The notes under the pieces: generated by a model
What the model saw: only the letters and a program-made list of their open reading frames with translations
The model's database searches: none
What the model was told of the DNA's origin: nothing
In this document: in pieces, positions 44,446 to 53,597 of the stretch
Numbering within the stretch: the first letter of the stretch is position 1
Layout: every line of letters begins with the position of its first letter
Made by a program: the position numbers and the translations under genes
NCBI RefSeq assembly: GCF_021390595.1
Contig: NZ_JAJEJR010000002.1
Span: 1,612,001-1,676,000 of the forward strand
Source of the DNA: Paraburkholderia sp. HP33-1
GTDB taxonomy: Bacteria > Pseudomonadota > Gammaproteobacteria > Burkholderiales > Burkholderiaceae
DNA length: 64,000 bases
Reading direction: 5' to 3'

Positions 44446-45426
44446 TCAGCGAACTTCGATGCCTTCATCGGCGATGTAGCCACGGATCACGTCCGCAAAA
44501 CTGCGCTCGCCCGCGAGCCCGAGCCGTTCCGCGCGCGACGTATCCCACGCACCCGGCCAGCTGCCGACGATCTTCTCGATGCGCTCGTCGGGCTGTCGCA
44601 CGATGCGGCTCGCCACCGCCTCGCCCGCGACCTCGCGCAGTGCCGCGATCATCTCGTCGACGCTGACCGACAGGCCCGGCAGATTCAGCACGCGCTGCTT
44701 GCCGAGCGCGGCGCCATCGAGTTCGAGGCCTGCGATCAGGCTTTCGATCGCCTTGCGCGGCGACAGCAGCCACAGCCGCGTCGAACCGGCGACCGGACAC
44801 ACGGCCTCCTCGCCATTGAGCGGCTCGCGGATGATGCCGCTCGCAAACGACGACGCCGCCGCATTCGGCCGCCCCGGCCGCACGCTGATGGTCGGCAGCC
44901 GCAGCACGCGGCCGTCGACGAAACCACGCCGCGAATAATCGTTGAGCAGCAACTCCGCGATCGCCTTTTGCGCGCCATATGACGACTGCGGATTGAGCGC
45001 GGTGTGGTCCTGCACGACGGCGGGCAGATCACCGCCATAGACCGCGACCGAGCTGGTGAACACGACGCGCGGCTGGTGCCCGCGCTGGCGGCAGACTTCG
45101 AGCAGCAGCCGCGACGCATCGAGATTGATGCGCATGCCGAGATCGAAGTCCGCCTCGGCCTGACCACTGACGATGGCGGCCAGATGAAAGATCGCCGAAG
45201 TTTGAGCGTCGATGGCGCGTTCGAGCACGCTGCGCTCCGCGATATCGCCGACTTCGGTGCGCACGCGCGCATCGCCGAAATCGTGGGCACGCACGACGTC
45301 GAGCAGCAGCAGTTCGGTAATCGCCTGCGACGCGCCGCGCGCATCCTTCAGCGTGCCTCGCGCGAGCAGTTCGCGCGCGAGGCGCTGGCCGAGAAAGCCG
45401 GCGCCGCCGGTGATCAGTACTTTCAT
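44446..45426 (-). CDS. denD: D-erythronate dehydrogenase
   Basis: 326-residue extended short-chain dehydrogenase: NAD motif TGGAGFLGQRLA, FTSSVAVYG, and catalytic YGAQK. The sequence and its place after otnI match DenD, which oxidises D-erythronate to 2-oxo-tetronate with NAD. It is the last gene of the six-gene minus-strand operon; having both this enzyme and LtnD gives entry for two C4 sugar acids. Confidence 0.88.
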   Translation of the reverse strand: MKVLITGGAGFLGQRLARELLARGTLKDARGASQAITELLLLDVVRAHDFGDARVRTEVGDIAERSVLERAIDAQTSAIFHLAAIVSGQAEADFDLGMRINLDASRLLLEVCRQRGHQPRVVFTSSVAVYGGDLPAVVQDHTALNPQSSYGAQKAIAELLLNDYSRRGFVDGRVLRLPTISVRPGRPNAAASSFASGIIREPLNGEEAVCPVAGSTRLWLLSPRKAIESLIAGLELDGAALGKQRVLNLPGLSVSVDEMIAALREVAGEAVASRIVRQPDERIEKIVGSWPGAWDTSRAERLGLAGERSFADVIRGYIADEGIEVR

Positions 45427-45459
45427 GGTTACGTGTCCGTCAGTGGTTGTCGGAACGAG

Positions 45460-46260
45460 TCAGCGCCCTGCGGCGAGATAAGGCTTCAACCAGCCGAGCC
45501 CCGCCGACGTCGCCGCGCGCGGCCGGTATTCACAGCCGATGTAGCCGTCGTAGCCGAGCGCATCGATCAGATCGAACAGGTACGGGTAGTTCAGCTCGCC
45601 GATGTCGGGCTCGTGCCGCTCCGGCACACCCGCGATCTGGATATGGCCGATGCCGGCCATATCGCGTTTGAGCTTCATCGCGAGATCGCCCTCGACGATC
45701 TGGCAGTGATAGCAATCGAACTGCACCTTCAGATTCGGCGCGCCGACTTCGGCGCGGATCGCCTGCGCGTCGTCCTGTCGATTGAGGAAATAGCCGGGCA
45801 TGTCGCGCGTGTTGATCGGCTCGATGACGACCGTGATCTGTTCGGTTTGAGCGGCCCGCGCGGCATAGGCGAGATTGTTCAGATACACGTCGCGTTGGGT
45901 TCGACGCTGCGTGTCGCCGGGTTGATCGCCGGCGAGCAACCCGGCCATCACATGCAGCTTGCGATTGCCGAGCACGCGCGCGTACTCGAGCGCCGTGTCG
46001 ATGCTGCGGCGGAACTCGTCCTCGCGGCCCGGCAACGACGCGAGGCCGCGCTCGCCGCCATGCCAGTCGCCGGGCGGCGCATTGAACAGCGCCTGCGTGA
46101 GGCCATGCGCGTCGAGCCGCGCCTTCAGCTCGCCCGCGCGGAACTCGTAGGGAAACAGGAATTCGACCGCGTTGAAGCCGTCGCGCGCGGCGGCGGCGAA
46201 ACGGTCGAGGAACGCGTGCTCGTTGTACATCATCGTCAGATTGGCGGCGAAGCGAGGCAT
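45460..46260 (-). CDS. otnI: 2-oxo-tetronate isomerase
   Basis: 266 residues, TIM-barrel of the Hyi (hydroxypyruvate isomerase) family: [20 protein letters not shown] at the N terminus, [17 protein letters not shown] with a metal-binding glutamate, and [12 protein letters not shown]. In the tetronate pathway this enzyme converts 2-oxo-tetronate to 3-oxo-tetronate. Without the context it could be called hydroxypyruvate isomerase; the neighbours otnC and otnK decide the call. Confidence 0.88.
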   Translation of the reverse strand: MPRFAANLTMMYNEHAFLDRFAAAARDGFNAVEFLFPYEFRAGELKARLDAHGLTQALFNAPPGDWHGGERGLASLPGREDEFRRSIDTALEYARVLGNRKLHVMAGLLAGDQPGDTQRRTQRDVYLNNLAYAARAAQTEQITVVIEPINTRDMPGYFLNRQDDAQAIRAEVGAPNLKVQFDCYHCQIVEGDLAMKLKRDMAGIGHIQIAGVPERHEPDIGELNYPYLFDLIDALGYDGYIGCEYRPRAATSAGLGWLKPYLAAGR

Positions 46261-46296
46261 AGGGACAGCTCCTTCAAATTGAACCGTTATGCGGCG

Positions 46297-46959
46297 CTAC
46301 CAGCGCGCGCCGAACGCGGCACGTAGTTCTTCGATCGCGGCGGCATCGAGCGGCTCGGGCCGCGGATTCGTCATCAGCCACAGGCGCGCGGTCTCCTCGA
46401 GTTCTTCGAGCACATACGACGCCTGCGCGACCGAGCGCTCCCACACCACCGGCCCCAAACGTTCGAGCAACACCGCGCGCACGCGATCGGCCAGCGCGGC
46501 GATCTGTGCGGCCACTTGCGGATCGCCTGGGCGTCGGTAACGAATCAGCGGTACATGTCCCACTTTCATCACGTAGTACGGAGTGATCGGGGGTAACACG
46601 TCCGCTTCGTTCCAAACACCCGCGAGCGTCAATGCGACCAGATGCGTCGAATGGGTATGGACGATGCCGCGCGCGTCGTCGTTGCGCGCATAGATGCCGC
46701 GATGCAGCGCGAGCGTTTTCGATGGCTTGCCACCCGACACCGCGTGGCCATCCGCGTCAACCTTCGCTATCTCGGCGGGATCGAGGCGGCCGAGGCAAGC
46801 GTCGGTCGGCGTGATCAACCAGCCGTCGTCGAGCCGCGCGCTGATGTTGCCGGCCGTGCCGACCGTATAGCCGCGCTGATACAGACTCGCGCCCACCACG
46901 CAGATTTCCTCGCGCACGCGCGCTTCGGTGGAGGTGTGTAATGCCGGCGTGCCGCTCAT
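46297..46959 (-). CDS. otnC: 3-oxo-tetronate 4-phosphate decarboxylase
   Basis: 220-residue class II aldolase/adducin family protein. GTAGNISARL is the phosphate loop and HTHSTHLVALTL contains the zinc-binding histidines. OtnC decarboxylates 3-oxo-tetronate 4-phosphate to dihydroxyacetone phosphate. Its start codon overlaps the otnK stop (ATGA). Confidence 0.9.
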   Translation of the reverse strand: MSGTPALHTSTEARVREEICVVGASLYQRGYTVGTAGNISARLDDGWLITPTDACLGRLDPAEIAKVDADGHAVSGGKPSKTLALHRGIYARNDDARGIVHTHSTHLVALTLAGVWNEADVLPPITPYYVMKVGHVPLIRYRRPGDPQVAAQIAALADRVRAVLLERLGPVVWERSVAQASYVLEELEETARLWLMTNPRPEPLDAAAIEELRAAFGARW

Positions 46960-48281
46960 TGCGCGGCTCCGTCGAGATGGCGCAGTGCCTTGTCGAAGAA
47001 GTCGGTCGCGCCGAAGTTGCCGGACTTCAGCGCGAGCGCGAGCGGCTGCGCGTCGGTCGTCGCGGTAGCCGGCACGCCCGGATCGATCTGCGCGCCGATG
47101 CGCAGCATGCGCACGCCTAGCGCCTGGACAACCGCACCCGACGTCTCTCCGCCCGCGACGACGAACTTGCGAACGCCGCGCTCACGCAAGCCGCGTGCAA
47201 TCGACGCCAACGTCTTCTCCACCAGATGCCCTGCCTCGTTGACGCCGAGTTCGCGCTGCACGGTCTTCACTTCGTCGGGCGATGCGGTCGCATAGATCAG
47301 CGCCGGCTCCGCGTGCACGAAGCGCTGTTGCGCGAACTCGAGCGCCTCGCCGACGACGTCCTCGCCGCGCGCCGCCGCGAGCGGGTCGATGCGGAACGCA
47401 GGCCGCGTCGCGCACCAGGCGGCGACCTGCGCGTTGGTCGCTTTCGACGCGCTGCCCGCGAGCACCGCCGACAAGCCTTCGACACGCGGCAATTGCGCGG
47501 CATTGGCCTGCTCGCCGAGCAGACCCGCGCGGCGGAAATTGGCCGGCAAACCGAGCGCAACGCCCGAGCCACCGGTGATCAACGCGAGGTCCGCGCAGGC
47601 CGCGCCGAGCGTGTGCAGATCGGCGTCGGACACCGCATCGGCAATCGCGATACGCACGCCGTCGGCGTGCAGCACGTCGAACGCGGCGCGCACGGCCGCG
47701 TCGCCTTGCGCGACCGAGTCATAACGCACGAGCCCGACTTTCGATCGAGTTTGCCGCTGCAGCACGCGCACGAGGTTCGCGTCGCGCATCGGCGTCAGCG
47801 GATGGTTTTCCATGCCCGACTCGTTGAGCAGCGCATCGCCGACGAACAGATGGCCGCGAAAAATCGTGCGGCCGTTCTCGGGAAACGCGGGACAGGCGAT
47901 CGTGAACGACGCGCGCTCGGCGAATTCGCCGGACAGCGCATTCAGCAACGCGTCGGTCACCGGGCCGATGTTGCCCGCATCGGTCGAATCGAACGTCGAG
48001 CAGTACTTGAAGAAGAACTGCCGGCACCCTTGTGCGCGCAGCCAGTCGAGCGCGGCGAGCGATTGCGCGACCGCGTCGGCCGCGGGGATCGTGCGCGACT
48101 TCAGCGCGACGACGAGCGCGTCGGCGTCGAGCGCTTCGTTCGGCGTTTCGTTCGATGCAGGCACGCCGATCGTCTGCACCGTGCGCATGCCGCCGCGCAC
48201 GAGCATGTTGGCGAGATCGGTGGCGCCGGTGAAATCGTCGGCGATGCAGCCGAGCAGCGCAGGGTTCGTTTGAGCCGTCAT
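46956..48281 (-). CDS. otnK: 3-oxo-tetronate kinase (DUF1537 family)
   Basis: 441 residues. The DUF1537 N-terminal motif GCIADDFTGATDLANML and the C-terminal ATP-binding loop VVAGGETSGAVVQAL are present, with YCSTFDSTDAGNIGPVTDAL between. OtnK phosphorylates 3-oxo-tetronate at O4. The ATG at 48281 begins MTAQTNPALLGCIADD; the open frame further upstream lies antisense-like inside ltnD and is ignored. It lies 14 bases after ltnD. Confidence 0.9.
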   Translation of the reverse strand: MTAQTNPALLGCIADDFTGATDLANMLVRGGMRTVQTIGVPASNETPNEALDADALVVALKSRTIPAADAVAQSLAALDWLRAQGCRQFFFKYCSTFDSTDAGNIGPVTDALLNALSGEFAERASFTIACPAFPENGRTIFRGHLFVGDALLNESGMENHPLTPMRDANLVRVLQRQTRSKVGLVRYDSVAQGDAAVRAAFDVLHADGVRIAIADAVSDADLHTLGAACADLALITGGSGVALGLPANFRRAGLLGEQANAAQLPRVEGLSAVLAGSASKATNAQVAAWCATRPAFRIDPLAAARGEDVVGEALEFAQQRFVHAEPALIYATASPDEVKTVQRELGVNEAGHLVEKTLASIARGLRERGVRKFVVAGGETSGAVVQALGVRMLRIGAQIDPGVPATATTDAQPLALALKSGNFGATDFFDKALRHLDGAAQ

Positions 48282-48295
48282 GACCTGCCCCTCGG

Positions 48296-49195
48296 CTATC
48301 GCTTCGCCGGCAGTTCGATGCCGGGGAAAATCTTCACGACCGCCGAGTCGTCTTCGCCGCCGTGGCCCGCCGTCGACGCCATCATGAACATCTGATGGGC
48401 TGCCGCCGACAGCGGCAGCGGAAACTTCGTGCGACGCGCGGTATCGAGCACGAGCCCGAGGTCCTTCACGAAAATATCGACCGCCGACAGCGGCGTGTAG
48501 TCGCCCGCGAGAATATGCGGCACGCGGTTCTCGAACATCCACGAATTGCCCGCGCTGTGCGTGATCACGTCGTATAGCGCGTCCGGGTCGACGCCTTCGC
48601 GCAAGCCGAGTGCCAGCGCCTCGGCGGCTGCGGCAATATGCACGCCGGCCAGCAGCTGGTTGATGATCTTCACCTTCGAGCCCGCGCCATGCGCGGCGCC
48701 GAGCCGATAGACCTTGCCGGCGATCGCGGCGAGCACGTCCTCGCACGCGGCGTAAGCGGCCGCGGGCCCGGACGTCATCATCGTCATTTCGCCCGACGCG
48801 GCACGCGCCGCGCCGCCCGACACCGGCGCATCGAGCATCTGCAATCCGGCCGCCTCGACGCGCTTGCCGAGATCGCTCGCAAAGTCCGGCGCGACCGTGG
48901 CGCTCGCGATCACGACGCCGCCCGCTTTCATCGCCGCGAGCGCGCCATCGCCGCCTCGCTCGCCGAACAGCACGGCCTCGGTTTGCGCGGCATTCACGAC
49001 CAGCGTGATCACGACCTCGCACTGCGCGCCAAGCTCGGCGGGCGTCGCACAGCCGACGCCGCCTTCATCGACGAACGCCTGCAGCACGTCGCGCCGCAAG
49101 TCGCACGCGTGGACCCTGAAGCCCGCGCGCAACAGCGAGCGCGCGACGCCAAGCCCCATCGCCCCCAGACCAATGACACCGACATTTCTCGACAT
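48296..49195 (-). CDS. ltnD: L-threonate dehydrogenase
   Basis: 299-residue 3-hydroxyisobutyrate dehydrogenase family enzyme: Rossmann motif VIGLGAMGLGVARSLL, substrate loop DAPVSGGAARA, and the catalytic lysine in GSKVKIINQLL. Its position directly before otnK/otnC/otnI identifies it as LtnD, which oxidises L-threonate to 2-oxo-tetronate. Glyoxylate/tartronate-semialdehyde reductase is the alternative by sequence alone. Confidence 0.88.
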   Translation of the reverse strand: MSRNVGVIGLGAMGLGVARSLLRAGFRVHACDLRRDVLQAFVDEGGVGCATPAELGAQCEVVITLVVNAAQTEAVLFGERGGDGALAAMKAGGVVIASATVAPDFASDLGKRVEAAGLQMLDAPVSGGAARAASGEMTMMTSGPAAAYAACEDVLAAIAGKVYRLGAAHGAGSKVKIINQLLAGVHIAAAAEALALGLREGVDPDALYDVITHSAGNSWMFENRVPHILAGDYTPLSAVDIFVKDLGLVLDTARRTKFPLPLSAAAHQMFMMASTAGHGGEDDSAVVKIFPGIELPAKR

Positions 49196-49240
49196 GCATG
49201 ACCCCTATGAATTAGTGCTGCGCTTGTTCGTTCGAGCGCG

Positions 49241-49945
49241 TCAGACGATGCCCGCCTCGGCAAGCCGCCGCGCCGCGTTATACAGATGCGTCTGCGCGGC
49301 ATTGCGCGCCGCCATCGGATCGCCCGAGCGAATCGCCGCGGCGATCGCCGCGTGCTCCTCGCGCACCTGCCGCGAGAAGTCCTCGCGCAGCGCCTCGTTG
49401 CGACGCGTGACGACCGTGCCCGCTTCAAGGTACTGATTGAGAAACGTAAGCGTCTTGAGGAAATACGGATTGCCGGTTGCCACCGCAATCGCGCGATGGA
49501 ACGCGACGTCTTCGGCGACGCCGTCTTCGCCGTCGGCGACCGCGCGCTCGATGCGCGCGAGCGCGGCGTCGATCGCGGCCATGTCGGTATCGCTGCGGCG
49601 CATCGCGGCTTCGGCCGCAACCTCCGCCTCGATCGCACGGCGCAGCGCAAGGATCTGCACGACCGAGCCCGGTTCGACCGCTTCCGCGTAGTCGATCCGC
49701 AACGGGCGGATCGCGCCGTGTCCGGCGACGAATACGCCACTGCCCTGGCGCGGCTCGACCACGCCCTCGTTCTTCAGCCGCGACAGCGCCTCGCGAATCA
49801 CCGTGCGGCTCACGCCGAACTGTTGCGCGAGCACGGCTTCGGTCGGCAGCCTGGCGCCGCGCGCGAAGGTGCCCTTGTCGATCTGCTTGAGCAGTTGCTG
49901 CGCGACAGTGTCGCTCAACGCGCGGGCGGGAATCTTGTCGAACAT
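49241..49945 (-). CDS. GntR/FadR-type regulator of the tetronate operon
   Basis: 234 residues: GntR winged helix (PTEAVLAQQFGVSRTVIREA and GVVEPRQGSGVFV) and a helical FCD effector domain with metal-ligand-like histidine in DVAFHRAIAVATGN. It is the first gene of the minus-strand operon, 45 bases before ltnD, and so most likely senses a tetronate and controls its own operon. Confidence 0.88.
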   Translation of the reverse strand: MFDKIPARALSDTVAQQLLKQIDKGTFARGARLPTEAVLAQQFGVSRTVIREALSRLKNEGVVEPRQGSGVFVAGHGAIRPLRIDYAEAVEPGSVVQILALRRAIEAEVAAEAAMRRSDTDMAAIDAALARIERAVADGEDGVAEDVAFHRAIAVATGNPYFLKTLTFLNQYLEAGTVVTRRNEALREDFSRQVREEHAAIAAAIRSGDPMAARNAAQTHLYNAARRLAEAGIV

Positions 49946-50189
49946 GGCGTATCGGTTGGGTCAGGTACCGTGAATGGATCGGGTTGTCGGGTCATCATAC
50001 AAATCTGGACGATGAACCGCATCCACGCAAACCCCTGGTTTTTTGAACGGATCGGCGTCATTTGGCGAAACGGAAGGCTTAAGCTATCGTCTCGCCTTTG
50101 CGGCGCAACGCACAACGCGGCGCCGCATCGAAACGAACAGGCGTCGCGCGTCCTTCGTGCGCACTATTCCAAAACCACGATCAAGGTCC

Positions 50190-51014
50190 ATGAGCAAAGC
50201 CCTGCCGCCGTCTTCCGTCGCGCCCGTCATCGCCGAACCGGCCCGGGAGAAACCGGGCGACTCGTACGTGCAGTCGTTCGCGCGCGGCCTCGCGGTCATC
50301 CGCGCGTTCGACGCGACGCGCCCCGAACAGACGCTCACCGACGTCGCCGCGGCGACCGGCCTGACGCGCGCCGGCGCGCGCCGGATTCTGCTGACACTGC
50401 AAACGCTCGGCTACGTGGAGGCCGAGGGGCGCCTCTTCCGTCTGACGCCGAAGATTCTCGATCTCGGCTTCGCATACCTGACCTCGATGCCGTTCTGGAA
50501 TCTCGCCGAACCCGTCATGGAGAGTCTGTCGGCGCAGGTGCACGAAAGCTGCTCGGCGGCCGTGCTCGATCGCACCGAGATCGTCTACGTGCTGCGCGTG
50601 CCGACCCACAAGATCATGACGATCAACCTGTCGATCGGCAGCCGCCTGCCCGCGTACTGCACGTCGATGGGGCGCGTGCTGCTCGCCTCGCTCGACGACG
50701 AGACGCTCGACGCGACGCTGAACTCGTCGCCGCTCTACGCGCACACGCCGCGCACCGTCACCGACAAGGACGAGTTGAAGAAGCTGATCGCGCAGGTGCG
50801 TCGCCAGGGGTGGGCGATCGTCGATCAGGAGCTCGAAGGCGGTTTGATTTCGCTGTCCGCGCCGATCCGCAATCGCCAGGGCCGCGTGATCGCCGCGATG
50901 AACATCAGCGGCAACGCGCAGCGCAATTCGGCCAAGCAGATGGTGAAGGCGTTTCTGGAACCGCTGCAGCAGGCCGCGCAGACGGTCTCGCAGATGGTCG
51001 CGCGGCGGGGCTGA
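50190..51014 (+). CDS. IclR-family regulator (PcaR/PobR-like)
   Basis: 274 residues. The winged helix-turn-helix (TLTDVAAATGLTRAGARRIL) and the effector domain (AYLTSMPFWNLAEPVMESLS; QELEGGLISLSAPIRNRQGR) match the PcaR/PobR-type IclR proteins that govern aromatic acid catabolism. ATG 50190 is chosen as the N terminus MSKALPP precedes the family core; the frame is open further up. The PcaR-like repeats upstream of pcaF, 6 kb away, are a possible target. It converges with the M20 hydrolase gene and is divergent from the tetronate regulator. Confidence 0.87.
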   Translation: MSKALPPSSVAPVIAEPAREKPGDSYVQSFARGLAVIRAFDATRPEQTLTDVAAATGLTRAGARRILLTLQTLGYVEAEGRLFRLTPKILDLGFAYLTSMPFWNLAEPVMESLSAQVHESCSAAVLDRTEIVYVLRVPTHKIMTINLSIGSRLPAYCTSMGRVLLASLDDETLDATLNSSPLYAHTPRTVTDKDELKKLIAQVRRQGWAIVDQELEGGLISLSAPIRNRQGRVIAAMNISGNAQRNSAKQMVKAFLEPLQQAAQTVSQMVARRG

Positions 51015-51043
51015 CGCACGCGGCCAGATAGCCGTCAAGTCGC

Positions 51044-52234
51044 TCACCGCGGCAGATAACGCTCCACCAGGCGCGCCCAGAACGCCGCACCGATCGGCAG
51101 GCTGCGGTCGTTGAAGTCGTAGCGCGGGTTGTGCACCATGCAGCCGTCCTCGCCGACGCCATTGCCGAGGCGCAGGAACGTGCCCGGACGCTTCTGCAGC
51201 ATGAACGCGAAGTCCTCACTGCCCATCAGGATGTCGGCCTGCTCGACCACCTTGTCGTCGCCGAGCAGTTCGCGCGCGACCTGCACCGCGAAGTCCGTTT
51301 CGGCATCCGTATTGATGACGACCGGATAGCCTTCGACGTACTCGACGTGCGCCTTGCCGCCATAGCTGGCGGCCTGCGTCCCGGCCAGCTCGGTGATGCG
51401 CTTCTTCAGCATCGCGCGTACCTCGGGGCTGAACGAGCGCACGCTCAGCTCGAGCCGCGCGCTGCTCGATATCACATTGTTCGCGGTGCCCGCGTGCATC
51501 GAGCCGACAGTCACGACGGCTGGCTGCGCCGGATCGACGTTGCGCGCGACGATCGTCTGCAGCGCCATCACGATGCTCGCGGCGACCACGACCGGATCGA
51601 CGGTCAGATGCGGACGCGCCGCATGACCGCCGACGCCTTCGATCGTGATGATCGCCTTGTCGCCCGCCGACATGAACGGCCCCTTGCGGAACAGCAGCAC
51701 GCCCGGCTCCGCGCCCGGATGGTTGTGCAGGCCGAACACGGCGTCGCACGGGAAGCGCTCGAACAGGCCGTCGTTGATCATCTTCTGCGCGCCGCTGTCG
51801 ATGCCGCTTTCCTCGGCCGGCTGGAAATACAGATGCACGGTGCCCGAGAAGTTGCGCGTGGCCGCGAGCCGTTGCGCGGCACCGAGCAGGATCGTCGTGT
51901 GGCCGTCGTGGCCGCACGCATGCATCTTGCCGTGCGTGCCGCTCGCGTAAGGCAAGCCGGTTTGCTCGATGATCGGCAGCGCGTCCATGTCCGCGCGAAT
52001 GCCGATGCTGCGCTTGCCGTCGCCCACTTTCAGCGTGCCGACCACCCCTGTCTTGCCGACCCCGCGCGTGACCTGCCAGCCCCACTGTTCGAGCTTGTCG
52101 GCGACGAGCGCCGCGGTCTGCACTTCCTCGTACGCGAGCTCGGGATGGTGGTGAATGTGATGGCGAATTTCGCGCAGGCTCGCGGCGGCGGGTTCCAGAT
52201 CGGACACTTCGGTCAAACGCGGGATCTCGTTCAT
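51044..52234 (-). CDS. M20-family amidohydrolase (hippurate hydrolase-like)
   Basis: 396 residues. The metal site of M20D peptidases is complete: RADMDALP, HACGHDGHT, QPAEESG, and HNHPGAEPG; the dimerisation domain contains EGVGGHAARPHLTVDPV. Homologues hydrolyse hippurate, N-acyl amino acids or indole-acetyl amino acids. It starts 50 bases after phnN on the same strand, so it may be transcribed with phnF-DUF1045-phnN, though no link to phosphonates is known. Confidence 0.88.
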   Translation of the reverse strand: MNEIPRLTEVSDLEPAAASLREIRHHIHHHPELAYEEVQTAALVADKLEQWGWQVTRGVGKTGVVGTLKVGDGKRSIGIRADMDALPIIEQTGLPYASGTHGKMHACGHDGHTTILLGAAQRLAATRNFSGTVHLYFQPAEESGIDSGAQKMINDGLFERFPCDAVFGLHNHPGAEPGVLLFRKGPFMSAGDKAIITIEGVGGHAARPHLTVDPVVVAASIVMALQTIVARNVDPAQPAVVTVGSMHAGTANNVISSSARLELSVRSFSPEVRAMLKKRITELAGTQAASYGGKAHVEYVEGYPVVINTDAETDFAVQVARELLGDDKVVEQADILMGSEDFAFMLQKRPGTFLRLGNGVGEDGCMVHNPRYDFNDRSLPIGAAFWARLVERYLPR

Positions 52235-52284
52235 AGTTTGTCGGGCTCCAATGAGTTGCCGCGCAGTAAGGACGCGTGCCTGCG

Positions 52285-52836
52285 CTACGCGTTCACGTTT
52301 TCCTTGAGCACCGTGATCAATGCGTGCCCCGCCTCTTCGAGCGTACCGGAGTTGTCGATCGTCGTGCAGCGCACGCCGGCGGGCAAAGCAAACGGCGCGC
52401 GCCGCGCGAGCCGCGCCGCGACCTGCTCCGCCGATTCGCGCGCCCGTGCGCCGAGCCGCGCTTCGAGAATATGCAGCGCGGCGCTCACATGCACCACTTC
52501 CGCGCGCGGATAGCGCGCGAGCGCATGCTGCACGTACTGCCGCGAGCCGTTGACGACCACCGTGCAGCCGCGCGCGAGCCATGCATCGAGTTCGATGCCG
52601 ATGCCATAGCGCAGCGCATGGCTCGACCATTCGAGCGCGAACAGGCCAAGCACCGAACGCGCGGCGAACTCCTCGACGCTCAGTGCGACATGCACCTCGC
52701 CATTGCCGCTTGGCCGCGTGATGTAACGATGCGCGAACACGACCGGGTCGCCCGCGAGCCCCTTGCGCGCGAATTGCAGCAGCGCATCCTTGCCCGCGCC
52801 CGACGGCCCCATCACATAGATCAATCGCCCTGTCAT
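52285..52836 (-). CDS. phnN: Ribose 1,5-bisphosphate phosphokinase
   Basis: 183 residues, guanylate-kinase-like fold with Walker A VMGPSGAGKDALLQ and HRYITRPSGNGEVHVAL. PhnN converts ribose 1,5-bisphosphate to PRPP, the last step of C-P lyase carbon recovery. The start overlaps the stop of the DUF1045 gene by 4 bases. The long frame upstream of ATG 52836 is not coding. Confidence 0.92.
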   Translation of the reverse strand: MTGRLIYVMGPSGAGKDALLQFARKGLAGDPVVFAHRYITRPSGNGEVHVALSVEEFAARSVLGLFALEWSSHALRYGIGIELDAWLARGCTVVVNGSRQYVQHALARYPRAEVVHVSAALHILEARLGARARESAEQVAARLARRAPFALPAGVRCTTIDNSGTLEEAGHALITVLKENVNA

Positions 52837-53597
52837 TGGCTGCTCACCTCGTCGTGCTGCATGTCCTTGCGATCGCCATGTTGCACGCCGGGGCTGAACG
52901 GCAGCCGCTGCCACAACACGAACGGCTCGCCCAGCGCCGGCTCGACGAAGAGCGCGGCCTGATCGACCGCGAGCGGCCCGAGCGCGGGCGTGCGTTCACG
53001 CCACCATGCGAGCAGCGTCGCGCGTTCGCCGGCATCGGCGAGCGAACTGGACAACGTCATATGAAAACGGAATTCGTCGAACACGTACGGATAGCCCCAT
53101 TCCAGGAGCAACGCACGTTGGCGCTCGCTAAGCGGCGCGGCGAGCCGGCGCGCGAGATCTTCCGCCGATGGTCGCGCGCGCAGCCCATCGAGCGATTGCA
53201 GCGCGTTCGACGCAAGCTCGCGGATGTGCGCTTCGCCGTGCTCATCGGCGGGACGTAACGCCACGAAGTCGCCCAGCGTGGCCGCTTCCACCGGCAACGC
53301 GAACGCCTGCTGCGCGAGCGCCCAGGCCCGAGCGGCCGCGAGCACGTCGTCTTGCGTGACGCAAGCGCCGAGCCGGAACGGCGCGACCAGCGTGCCATGC
53401 CAGCCGTAGCGGCGCGGCGCGTCGGTCAACGCGGCGAGCGCGCGCGTCAAACCTGGCGGCTGCGGCTGCGCGCAGCGCTCGCCGCTTTGTGCATCGCGCC
53501 CGAGCCATGTCGAGCCGGCCGGCCACCACGCGGATTCACGCGACGGCGCGTAGTAGAGCGCGAAGCGCGCTTCGGCACCCCATGCGGCGCCGCTCAC
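52833..53597 (-). CDS. DUF1045 2H-phosphoesterase-like protein of the phosphonate locus
   Basis: 254 residues from a GTG at 53597 that overlaps the phnF stop (GTGA). Two H-x-T motifs, HGT at residues 67-69 (GWHGTLVAPF) and HMT at 179-181 (FHMTLSSSL), are the hallmark of the 2H phosphoesterase superfamily, whose members open cyclic phosphodiesters. DUF1045 proteins are known as 'putative phosphonate metabolism proteins'. Here the gene lies between phnF and phnN, while phnP, whose product opens the cyclic phosphate made by C-P lyase, is absent from the locus. I infer that it performs the PhnP step. The neighbours and motifs are seen; the reaction is inferred. Confidence 0.85.
   Translation of the reverse strand: MSGAAWGAEARFALYYAPSRESAWWPAGSTWLGRDAQSGERCAQPQPPGLTRALAALTDAPRRYGWHGTLVAPFRLGACVTQDDVLAAARAWALAQQAFALPVEAATLGDFVALRPADEHGEAHIRELASNALQSLDGLRARPSAEDLARRLAAPLSERQRALLLEWGYPYVFDEFRFHMTLSSSLADAGERATLLAWWRERTPALGPLAVDQAALFVEPALGEPFVLWQRLPFSPGVQHGDRKDMQHDEVSSQ

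Noticed and set aside
48282..49022. In-frame upstream extension of otnK through the ltnD gene
   Set aside because: The region encodes ltnD in another frame on the same strand; otnK similarity begins at the ATG at 48281.
49990..50016. Possible GntR operator (TCATCATACAAATC ... GATGA)
   Set aside because: The symmetry is limited to five bases with a 14-base spacer and does not match a known FadR/FCD consensus well.
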